Part shown: positions 28,778 through 35,917 of the stretch, piece after piece
How the letters are laid out: each line of letters starts with the position of its first letter
Position numbering within the stretch: position 1 is the first letter of the stretch
DNA from: Coraliomargarita sinensis
Lineage (GTDB): Bacteria; Verrucomicrobiota; Verrucomicrobiia; Opitutales; Coraliomargaritaceae
Assembly: GCF_003185655.1 (NCBI RefSeq)
Contig: NZ_QHJQ01000006.1
Location: forward strand, 62,001-126,000
Direction: 5' to 3'
DNA: 64,000 bases
The notes under the pieces: generated by a model
Databases searched by the model: none
Seen by the model: the letters and a program-made list of their open reading frames with translations, nothing else
Told to the model about the DNA's origin: nothing
Made by a program: the position numbers and the translations under genes

Positions 28778-29398
28778 TCAAAGATCGAGGACCACAAATC
28801 CACCGATTCGCTTTGCCGTAAACTCCAGGAACTCACCATAGATTATATGGCGCTCTTTCAGACTAATACGCCCCGCTTTGAGATCACGCTGATACTCCCG
28901 CCACATGACATCCAGCAACTCCAGCTGATTTCCATCAAGAGCGATGTCCTCGATGCTATCGACGAGCCGATCCGAAACGAGAATGAGACTGAGGTAGGAC
29001 AATGGATCGCCTCCCCATAATTGGTATGGTGTCAATAATCGCCCCGTGTATTCCAAAGGTCGAGGATGCAGAGGCTGCGACTTACAGATGAAATCATCTT
29101 CGTCGATGGAAACAATTTCCCGGGTGCTCAATGTCAACTTGAGAAGCTTATTACGCCCGTCCAAGTCAGGCATTGTTTCTTCAACAACAAGCTGGACCTC
29201 GCGGATATCTGAGGTCTGAGAGGTAGTCAAAAAGCGGCCCAGCGCGGGCGACGTGAACGCATAGACAATCTTGTCATCTACTGGCTCACGGATGATGAAG
29301 GTCACTTTACCAAGCTGATAGAGCTCCAGCTTGGAAATCCGGTGACTCAGGAGAGTCGCCTCGTTGAGACGACTGATAGCAATGTTGATTTCTTTCAT
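28778..29398 (-). CDS. Orphan protein next to the integrase
   Basis: About 206 residues from ATG 29398 (MKEINIAISRLNEATLL); in-frame codons upstream extend across a hairpin and are unlikely to be coding. The protein is soluble with no signal peptide and no recognised domain. Its C-terminal 60 residues are rich in charged helices (LLDVMWREYQRDLKAGRI). It is the last of several minus-strand orphan genes and is preceded by a terminator-like hairpin. I do not recognise it. Confidence 0.55.
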   Translation of the reverse strand: MKEINIAISRLNEATLLSHRISKLELYQLGKVTFIIREPVDDKIVYAFTSPALGRFLTTSQTSDIREVQLVVEETMPDLDGRNKLLKLTLSTREIVSIDEDDFICKSQPLHPRPLEYTGRLLTPYQLWGGDPLSYLSLILVSDRLVDSIEDIALDGNQLELLDVMWREYQRDLKAGRISLKERHIIYGEFLEFTAKRIGGFVVLDL

Positions 29399-29410
29399 AG
29401 TGCATAAGAA

Positions 29411-29437
29411 AGGCGGCACCTTTTCGAGGTGACGCCT
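29411..29437 (-). terminator. Terminator-like hairpin upstream of the orphan gene
   Basis: AGGCGGCACCT (29411-29421) pairs with AGGTGACGCCT (29427-29437), with one mismatch in 11 positions and a 5-nt loop. Read on the minus strand it is followed by TTTCTT. It lies between two minus-strand orphan genes, only 12 bp before the start of the downstream one. Confidence 0.5.
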
Positions 29438-29474
29438 ATTAGTTAGTTTTAGTTGTCTGCTTTTAATGTAGTTA

Positions 29475-30134
29475 TTATTCGAATACGCGGAACCGCTGAG
29501 GCACTTCGCCGGGAAGATAGATGGCCACACGGCCGCAGAGATGCTCAACGATTGAGAAAAAACCAGTCGATGATTCAACGCTTAGCTCGATATGCACGTC
29601 ATGGTACGGTGAATTTTCGATCGCGGATTGGATGTCACTCCAGAGATGTCGCAACGCTCGTGACGGTTCCATCTCCCCGAAGTTCTCGCAGATCCTGTCG
29701 ATCGCGTCGTCGGAAATGATCATTTGATCGTAAGGCGGGTCATGGGCGATTCCCCACACATCAGAGGCTATACTTAATTTCGGGTCCTCGTTGGGCTCAT
29801 CGACGAGTGGATGCATGCGATAGGCGTCATTCCCAGAAGTCACCATGAAAATGACGCCCGTACGCAAGACGAAGCGTATTTCGAAATCGGTTTCTATCTC
29901 CTCACTCATTTCTTCACGAACTATCGTCAAAATTTGGACGTCGAGAAGTTCCCTCTTAATTGAGTCCAGCAAATTTTCACAGAACTCGGATTCAAAGGCG
30001 AACGTTGGTCTCGTCATGCCTTTGGGGAGATAAGCAAATCCCTCTTCAAAATAGTAGAGAGTACCGTGGCTATTATGCACGACGCCTATTGCCTTCTGTT
30101 GCATATTGATAAGATTTGGGTCTAATTTTTTCAT
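29475..30134 (-). CDS. Orphan acidic protein
   Basis: About 219 residues from ATG 30134 (MKKLDPNLINMQQK); an earlier in-frame start at 30311 would read through a G-rich hairpin and is disfavoured. The protein is acidic and soluble, with DEPNEDPK and a C-terminal SIVEHLCGRVAIYLPGEVPQ. No known domain was recognised. Upstream lies an A/T-rich leader without a ribosome-binding site. It is part of the orphan set between 28.8 and 31.4 kb. Confidence 0.55.
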   Translation of the reverse strand: MKKLDPNLINMQQKAIGVVHNSHGTLYYFEEGFAYLPKGMTRPTFAFESEFCENLLDSIKRELLDVQILTIVREEMSEEIETDFEIRFVLRTGVIFMVTSGNDAYRMHPLVDEPNEDPKLSIASDVWGIAHDPPYDQMIISDDAIDRICENFGEMEPSRALRHLWSDIQSAIENSPYHDVHIELSVESSTGFFSIVEHLCGRVAIYLPGEVPQRFRVFE

Positions 30135-30344
30135 TTTTTGTTTTTTGGAATGGTTCTGATTAAGTGCGCCTTTTTTGGGGGGCTTTGGAAGAGGCCCCCG
30201 GCGCAGGGGTGAGTCTTTAAGCATGATCGAAAACGAATATCCCCTGGTGATTCCGAATTCATCCCCTGCGAAACGATTCATTTTCAGAGGAACGCCACGC
30301 TTCGACAGCACTTTGATTTTAGATCACGCAATCCGAGAGATTGC

Positions 30345-30707
30345 TTAGTTCCGCTCATTATATTCATCGTAGAGCGTTTCGATATTCATGCAGAGTTCGA
30401 GATCATTACCTTCGGTGAACTGATACACACATCCGTCAGCTTCGGTTAGCCGAATGACGAGCAACCCGGTCTCTTCGCAACAAAGGCAAAGAGGACGAAA
30501 AACATTAAATTCGACGATTTTCCCGGCAAGACGCTGCATGAGTAGGTAGAAAATCTCCGACTCGATCACAAGGAATGGGTCAGTTTGATTCGGGCCGTAG
30601 AAGGCATAGGTATACTCTTCGATTTCGAAGATGGATGCATCGCAAGCAGGGACGAGGTCGACCGCGTTCGACGGTCTTTTTATATTAATATTCAATATTA
30701 TTTTCAT
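30345..30707 (-). CDS. Orphan small protein
   Basis: A 120-residue protein starting MKIILNINIKRP. It contains three closely spaced cysteines (PLCLCCEETG) that could bind metal, although no paired partner motif is seen. Otherwise it is acidic and of unknown family. It lies just downstream of a strong terminator hairpin on the same strand, so it is probably transcribed from its own promoter between that hairpin and the start. Confidence 0.55.
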   Translation of the reverse strand: MKIILNINIKRPSNAVDLVPACDASIFEIEEYTYAFYGPNQTDPFLVIESEIFYLLMQRLAGKIVEFNVFRPLCLCCEETGLLVIRLTEADGCVYQFTEGNDLELCMNIETLYDEYNERN

Positions 30708-30721
30708 GTTTACAGTGGGTT

Positions 30722-30755
30722 ATAAAAAAGGGGTCTCTTGGTGAAGAGACCCCTT
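30722..30755 (-). terminator. Perfect 12-bp terminator hairpin between orphan genes
   Basis: AAGGGGTCTCTT (30728-30739) and AAGAGACCCCTT (30744-30755) form a perfect 12-bp stem with a 4-nt loop. On the minus strand the stem runs into six T residues (complement of 30724-30729), so it should terminate the orphan gene ending at 30850. Confidence 0.85.
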
Positions 30756-30849
30756 AAGGATTTATGAGATGCCTGAAAGAACAGGCACCAGATTGGTTTA
30801 GAACGGGTTCAAGCGCGTCGGAACGTAAGCGCGAGGACCCCCAACGAGA

Positions 30850-31404
30850 TCACCTATCTTCGATGATCTCTTCAACCAGCCGACATACATACTGCAGATG
30901 ACGTTTTAGAATACTCGTTTGAATAATTAATTGAGCATTGAATGCGGTTAATTTCGGAATTCTATGCACTGGCATCAGCAATTGCCTTGCTGCCGTATAC
31001 ATCTGAGATTTCGAGGCTGGTTTTTTAAGCCATGCAGCATTCGATTCTAAGAAACGGTTGGGTATATGATCCAGAAGCGCAGTCTCTGATACAACCGCAG
31101 ATAGATCCCATGTTGAAAATTGTTTTTCAAGTATGACAGCAGATCTTAATCGTGGAACCCAAACATAGAGAAACATTGTGTTTCCATGATTATGGGTCTC
31201 CAGAATGTGCATGTAAGGCATCTCCTGATGATGTAGATACCAGCGAACCGCAGTTTCTTCCGAGTGGGGAAAGACCATCGAGAAAGTGTCAATTTGGTCT
31301 GTATATGATTTTTGACGCATCACACAGCGGAGCCGAGTATTAAGTTCCTTGGGAAGAGTATAATTTGAGCAGATTTTCTCTGCCGTCTGTAGGTTAATTT
31401 TCAT
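30850..31404 (-). CDS. Orphan protein
   Basis: About 184 residues from ATG 31404 (MKINLQTAEKICSNYTLP); ATG 31431 or earlier codons are possible. It is a soluble, mildly basic protein with many aromatic residues (RWYLHHQEMPYMHILETH) and a helical C-terminus. No domain was recognised. A strong terminator follows it. It lies on the same strand as the integrase and the other orphan genes. Confidence 0.5.
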   Translation of the reverse strand: MKINLQTAEKICSNYTLPKELNTRLRCVMRQKSYTDQIDTFSMVFPHSEETAVRWYLHHQEMPYMHILETHNHGNTMFLYVWVPRLRSAVILEKQFSTWDLSAVVSETALLDHIPNRFLESNAAWLKKPASKSQMYTAARQLLMPVHRIPKLTAFNAQLIIQTSILKRHLQYVCRLVEEIIEDR

Positions 31405-31519
31405 TCGTTTTTGGGTTAGAATTAGGCGCATTGGCACCATCAATCCGTTTAGTGGATTAACACCCAAAAAAATTAAATCGCATGCTGAAGGTCCGAGAAT
31501 CGGACCCACAGCATGACTG

Positions 31520-31822
31520 TCACCTGCCAGACTTGTCCTTCGGTAGTAACGAACCACCTGCCTCATCTACCATTTTCTGTAAGATCTTCCTCTCCTGCCC
31601 TTCAGTTAAACCCAGATCCCAGTCGACAACTAAGCGCATCTGGCCGTCTCGCGGCCAATTGAACGGTTCCCCTGAATTTTCGAATTCGAGCATGCCCTTC
31701 AAGCCCTCTTTTATAAACCTCTTGATCATGAGCGGTCGCTCAATTGAGAGCCTATCGGCAATCCGATCAAGTTCAGCCAGATCGCTGTCAGATAGCCTGA
31801 TTGATACTGTATGAGATTTCAT
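31520..31822 (-). CDS. Ribbon-helix-helix DNA-binding protein
   Basis: A 100-residue protein from ATG 31822. The N-terminal strand and helices HTVSIRLSDSDLAELDRIAD then RLSIERPLMIKRFIKEGL match a CopG/Arc-type ribbon-helix-helix. The C-terminal half (MRLVVDWDLGLTEGQERKIL) is of unknown function. RHH proteins are usually autoregulators of mobile-element or toxin-antitoxin genes. It is divergent from the nuclease-like gene at 31873, with a palindrome between the two starts that may be its operator. Confidence 0.7.
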   Translation of the reverse strand: MKSHTVSIRLSDSDLAELDRIADRLSIERPLMIKRFIKEGLKGMLEFENSGEPFNWPRDGQMRLVVDWDLGLTEGQERKILQKMVDEAGGSLLPKDKSGR

Positions 31823-31843
31823 AAAAACTTTCTTGTTGCAAAT

Positions 31844-31858
31844 GTCATAATTTATGAC
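31844..31858. promoter_or_regulatory. Palindromic operator between divergent genes
   Basis: GTCATAATTTATGAC is a 15-nt palindrome with 7-bp arms around one central base. It lies in the 50-bp gap between the divergent starts of the RHH gene (31822) and the nuclease-like gene (31873). The location fits an autoregulatory site bound by the RHH protein; binding itself is inferred. Confidence 0.55.
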
Positions 31859-31872
31859 TTTAGTGACGCAAG

Positions 31873-32442
31873 ATGAAAGTGACTGATTTTTCAAAGGGTT
31901 TTTCCCATTCTCAAATAATGACGGACTTGTCCCCTGCCGTCGACGTACCGCTTGCCACTTACCGCTTTTCCGCAGGTGATCTCTGCATGAAAAACTCCTT
32001 GAATGCAGGCGTAAGGCTCCACGAAGCGTTCGCAGCATACTCCACTGGCTCTTGGTTCAACCCAAGGTACACTGGAGCCTGCCAAGCCATTGTTGGAGCA
32101 CTAGCCGATCTTGGTGTCAGAGAATTTGATACAGAAGTCCCTCTCCATGGAACCCACCTTCACGGTGTCGCCGACATAGTTGGACATACATCTGAAAATA
32201 GATTAGTCATTGCGGATTTGAAGGCCACACTTGGCGAATATGCGCTCCCACCCAAGGCCGCCGAACTCCTCCAGCTCGCATCTTATGCCTTGCTGGCGGG
32301 AGACGGGCCATATCGCCTGATTTGCGTCAGGGCGGCTCTCCGGCAGAGGCGAATTAACGTTTTTGAAGTGGACGAGCAGAGAGTACTGAAATTGATGGAA
32401 CTGATCCGCGTCGAGATAACTTCAGAGAGAGTGGCAGCCTAA
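31873..32442 (+). CDS. PD-(D/E)XK nuclease-like protein (RecB/Cas4-type fold)
   Basis: A 189-residue protein; the ATG at 31918 is a shorter alternative start. The motif series HGVADIVGHTSENRLVIADLKA then QLASYALLAG matches the RecB-family nuclease core: Asp in GVAD, the D-x-K pair in DLK, and the Q-x3-Y of motif QhXXY. An upstream His (HEAFAAY) could be the usual motif I histidine. It would cut DNA or bind it in a processing role. It is divergently arranged with the RHH gene, a common toxin-antitoxin or regulator-effector layout. Confidence 0.6.
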   Translation: MKVTDFSKGFSHSQIMTDLSPAVDVPLATYRFSAGDLCMKNSLNAGVRLHEAFAAYSTGSWFNPRYTGACQAIVGALADLGVREFDTEVPLHGTHLHGVADIVGHTSENRLVIADLKATLGEYALPPKAAELLQLASYALLAGDGPYRLICVRAALRQRRINVFEVDEQRVLKLMELIRVEITSERVAA

Positions 32443-32485
32443 CCATCAGCGCATCGTGCCATCGGTATTATGATGCTCAATGCGA

Positions 32486-33130
32486 TCACTTCGATTTCCA
32501 GCGCGCAAGACCTCCGCTCTTACGGTTCTTTATCACGGGCGTATGCTGCTTGACTACAACTTTCAAGATCCAGTATAACGGCATTGAGAGCGCCAACTGG
32601 TCGCAAATTAACTGGCAAAATATTACCTTTGGAATTGAATCATCCTCGGATAGCAGCTCTGAGATCAATGCATGTTGCAACTTCATTTTCAGATTATCTT
32701 GGAGAATGGACTCGATCTCATTCCGCCTAAATTCAAGAAGTAACGAACCGAAATCAGAAACGACTGCCAAATGATCGCAATATAAGGTGTAAGCAAAGTT
32801 ACGTGCGGCCTTTGACCTGAGAAACCTCCTTTGCTCGATTTCTGGATCATAATTCGGCTTTTCCCTCTCCCTCGAGGAGTCCCTTTTGAATGTGATCAGG
32901 CTTGAATTCTCATTAAGACTCATTTCGAGGGCATTTATTATCCAGGATGTCGTAAAGGTTTCAGCAAGCTTTTCGGATAAGGTTGCATGAATTTCCCGTA
33001 AATCTGAATTATCCATCAGCTGCGTATTCACCGCGCACTCCAAAAGCATTTTTGTGACGCGATTAGTGACGTCGGGTTTTATGATGTCCCATTCTTCGAG
33101 GGTTTTTTTAATATAAGTATTTTCTTCCAT
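32486..33130 (-). CDS. Orphan helical protein
   Basis: A 214-residue protein, predicted mostly helical and highly charged, without signal peptide or membrane helix. Starting MEENTYIKKTLEEWDI, it has a mid segment rich in Arg/Glu (FKRDSSREREKPNYD). No domain was recognised. It converges with the nuclease-like gene and reads away from the hairpin array. Confidence 0.5.
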   Translation of the reverse strand: MEENTYIKKTLEEWDIIKPDVTNRVTKMLLECAVNTQLMDNSDLREIHATLSEKLAETFTTSWIINALEMSLNENSSLITFKRDSSREREKPNYDPEIEQRRFLRSKAARNFAYTLYCDHLAVVSDFGSLLLEFRRNEIESILQDNLKMKLQHALISELLSEDDSIPKVIFCQLICDQLALSMPLYWILKVVVKQHTPVIKNRKSGGLARWKSK

Positions 33131-33338
33131 GAAAATATACTTTGGAAATTTTTCCGATTTTTCATAATAGTTTTTTCCTGGGAGGATAAATATCCGTCAC
33201 TTTCAGAAAGCTGCATCACTTTGTTCTACATTTAGAGTGCTGCCTTTCCTTCGGATGCTCCATTAAGCTCAACGCCTGTTGCAGCTTGTCGGATTTAGCG
33301 CATGCTGCATTCGATTAATTCGTAATGCTTCATTTGAG

Positions 33339-33748
33339 TGTGGCTTCATGCCACAATTGTAGTCCCTACGACGCTTGAGTAGCGAGGCGCACTTTTTAGC
33401 ATCCAACCGTTCTCGGTTGGTGCAAAAAGTGCTACTCGCCTCCAAAATCGGGCTTTTTTAGCCCGATTTTGTCGGTTTCCGGTGGCCGGATTGGCCACCG
33501 ATGAGCTGGCCGCATATTGGCGCCAGAGCGAATCCCCTTCGGTTAGAATTCGGCGTGTCAGCTGCCGCCTTGAAGCTTTCAGCAGATTGCCGCTGGTCGC
33601 GGCAATCTGTCGAAAGCGAATTATCCCGGTAGTGCTAAGTCTCGCCGGTGCGAGACGCCAGCAGGTGTGGATTCAATGCGTCCCATATTGGGGACGCATT
33701 ATTTTGGCTGGCTGCATAGCCAGCTCGCCGCTAGATTACTATCCAGCG
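33339..33748. other. Array of about ten consecutive hairpins (candidate oriT/ssDNA origin or structured RNA)
   Basis: Inverted repeats with short loops follow one another: 33339-33355 (6 bp), 33384-33442 (long, with 7-bp CCAACCG/CGGTTGG and ACTTTTT/AAAAAGT), 33444-33470 (11 bp), 33480-33500 (8 bp), 33506-33526, 33529-33552, 33575-33617 (11+6 bp), 33639-33656 (7 bp, loop CGGT), 33675-33700 (10 bp), 33707-33724 (7 bp, loop GCAT) and 33729-33748. The arms differ in sequence, so these are not copies of one repeat. The whole 761-bp gap 33131-33891 has no convincing gene. It directly precedes the relaxase-like gene, so a transfer or replication origin is one reading; a large non-coding RNA is another. 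Confidence 0.6.
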
Positions 33749-33891
33749 ACGATGATTTTCAACTAAGTGAATTCTTATGAATTCCCGTGAAGTTGGAAGT
33801 GGGCATTCATAGATGATTAAGATTCGCCTATGGGGACAGCTCACATCTCTTCTTTCGGTCTTCAGGATTATTAGCTATAAGAGAGAGTAGA

Positions 33892-35529
33892 ATGCACATC
33901 GGGAGGAAAGTCACACTAGCCGGCTTTAAAAAGGCTTACGCACACCTGCTTCAAAAATCAGCAAGGCACAAAAAAGATGTGCTTCTAAGTGATCCCCTCG
34001 GCGAACGAAAGTCGCTCATGGAAGCAACGGATTTCGAGCCAGTCTTTCGCCACGTGATGAACGTAGAAGAACTTCACTCACATGCAAAAGAAACATCCGT
34101 CAGTCCTACTGGCTATCAACGCAAGTTAGTCGGCACGCGATTCATCTGGTCTCCACCAGATACTGCGCAGGCTCTCATACATGCCCTGCCAGAAAGCCAG
34201 CGCCGAGATTTGCTGGACGGGCTACAGGAAGCCTATGACCTCACTCTTGAACGTTCGTTCGGAACACAACCGAGGACCATGGCAATACATACGGACAAAG
34301 TGCGCTTACATATCGAAGCGATTGTCCTCAAATTTCAAAAAGACAAAATTGTGCACCCCGGTTTCAAGGGAACAAGCCGCGGGCATACTGATGATACATC
34401 ACGGGCAGTCTCAGCAGCTCAATTTGGCTGCTCATGGCAATTTAAGTACTTCCACTCAAGAATGGCCTACGAGATGACTCGTTGCGTGATGGAAAAAATT
34501 CGTCACCTTTACACGACACAGTATGCCAAAGAACCAGATGCCTGCATTCATCGACTAGCCGTTGCCAATGAATATCTCGATTTCCTAACCATCGCCGCTA
34601 CCGATGAAACGCTTTCTGCCCGGAATTCTCTGAGAAAGAGCGCCGATTTCAAGAGGCCCGATTTTCCTTTCAGATATTACCTTGACCAACATATCCCAGA
34701 CCCGCAGCCGGTCCACAATCCCCCAAATTTCATTTTACGAGCCCGGATCCGTATTCACAGGATTCTTCTGCGGCGTGCGCGTGAGAAAAATTGGCTACAC
34801 CAAAAACTGTCACGGCAAGCTCGAATGATACTTTACTCCTTCGCACGGAGACCTCACATCTCTGCCCGTTTCAAAGATCCGGATGGCGATGCGATGGTCA
34901 AAGCGGCTGCGAAGGAGATTGAACAGGCAAAATTAATGAGCGGCATCGAGAGAGGGATTCTATTACATTATACAAGTTCAGTTAAAGAAATCGAAGAAGA
35001 GGTCAAGTCCTCCGCCGAGAAGATCCCGATCCTAGCCGAGAAAGGAACTTCCGTTGCAGATGAAGATCCGCAACCAGCTAAAGAGGAAACCAAACCAGTC
35101 ACCAAGACCGCCAACAAAACAGGTACGGAACAGGCAAAGGGGGATTCCGCCCGCCAGCTTCCGCCAATCGAGAGTCATGACCTCCCAGAGGGAATCAAGG
35201 ACTCAGCTGTTCCCTCGTCTCCCGCTGACAGAATTTCCCCACCGGGACAATCCGAGGAGCCGGAAACTTCACAGCTTCCCCCTCAACCCGGATTTTTCAA
35301 TGACCTAACAGATGTCGAAGTGCCACAGATACCAGAGGATCCGCTTTTCGATGAGTGGATGAAGCATTACAAACCGACCCCCATGGAACAAGCAATGATG
35401 CGTCAAGAGGGCGGCTTTGAGGATTATCTGTCTATACGAGTCAAGGAGTTTGAGGAGCGGAAAACAGAGATCGCTGCGAAACTCGTGAAGAGTAAGCGCT
35501 CCAAGTCGAAAGATGAACCGGAGATATAA
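33892..35529 (+). CDS. Relaxase/mobilisation-nuclease-like protein
   Basis: A 545-residue protein. Residues about 80-150 contain TRFIWSPPDTAQAL, then SFGTQPRTMAIHTDKVRLHI with EAIVLKF. The H-x-D-x4-H series (IHTDKVRLHI) resembles the histidine motif of MOB-type relaxases, in which SPED-like and HxDxxxxH motifs appear in this order. Relaxases nick the transfer origin and stay bound to the 5' end. The nucleophilic Tyr is not pinned down. The C-terminal 200 residues are Lys/Pro/Glu-rich and probably disordered. It stands directly downstream of the hairpin array. The assignment rests on two short motifs only. Confidence 0.45.
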   Translation: MHIGRKVTLAGFKKAYAHLLQKSARHKKDVLLSDPLGERKSLMEATDFEPVFRHVMNVEELHSHAKETSVSPTGYQRKLVGTRFIWSPPDTAQALIHALPESQRRDLLDGLQEAYDLTLERSFGTQPRTMAIHTDKVRLHIEAIVLKFQKDKIVHPGFKGTSRGHTDDTSRAVSAAQFGCSWQFKYFHSRMAYEMTRCVMEKIRHLYTTQYAKEPDACIHRLAVANEYLDFLTIAATDETLSARNSLRKSADFKRPDFPFRYYLDQHIPDPQPVHNPPNFILRARIRIHRILLRRAREKNWLHQKLSRQARMILYSFARRPHISARFKDPDGDAMVKAAAKEIEQAKLMSGIERGILLHYTSSVKEIEEEVKSSAEKIPILAEKGTSVADEDPQPAKEETKPVTKTANKTGTEQAKGDSARQLPPIESHDLPEGIKDSAVPSSPADRISPPGQSEEPETSQLPPQPGFFNDLTDVEVPQIPEDPLFDEWMKHYKPTPMEQAMMRQEGGFEDYLSIRVKEFEERKTEIAAKLVKSKRSKSKDEPEI

Positions 35530-35742
35530 ACCCTGAGAACCGGCAACACCCTATCTTGTTTTTCTTCCCATCCGGCTTACTGGGCCATCGCCGCCGGAAG
35601 GAAATCCGGACCATATCCGCTCATCCTTGCAGTGATGAAAGTCACGGAAAAACCGAGGCCTCTGGCGCATCGGCGTAAATTTCGTATGCAACTTCAGTAA
35701 CAGACTTTGACATTTTTTTACCGACCCGTGACTATCGCCCGA

Positions 35743-35913
35743 ATGAATGTGTCCCTGACCCCGAAACTGGAGAAACTCGTCGAGCAGCTTGTAGCGCAAG
35801 GGCGCTACCGCTCAGCCAGTGAGGTTGTCCGTGAAGGGCTTCGTCTGCTCGAAATTCGGGAATCTCAACTCAAACCGGATTCAAGAAGTATTACAGGCTC
35901 CAAGAAAAAATAA
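35743..35913 (+). CDS. ParD-like RHH antitoxin, truncated, without partner toxin
   Basis: A 56-residue protein starting MNVSLTPKLEKLVEQLVAQG followed by RYRSASEVVREGLRLLE, the ribbon-helix-helix core of ParD-type antitoxins. Normal ParD proteins are about 80 residues with a toxin-binding tail; here the tail is short and basic (SRSITGSKKK). No ParE-like toxin follows. Instead hsdM starts 4 bp after its stop. A TTGACA hexamer at 35707 lies upstream. It may be a remnant or a repressor recruited to regulate the restriction-modification locus. Confidence 0.6.
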   Translation: MNVSLTPKLEKLVEQLVAQGRYRSASEVVREGLRLLEIRESQLKPDSRSITGSKKK

Positions 35914-35917
35914 CCCT

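Noticed and set aside
30175..30205. G-rich hairpin (GGGGGC/GCCCCC) upstream of an orphan gene
   Set aside because: No T-tract follows on either strand, so it is not called as a terminator; it may simply be a leader structure.
33482..33766. 94-residue plus-strand frame within the hairpin array
   Set aside because: It runs through several perfect hairpins and has no known motif; the palindromes, not protein coding, explain the sequence.
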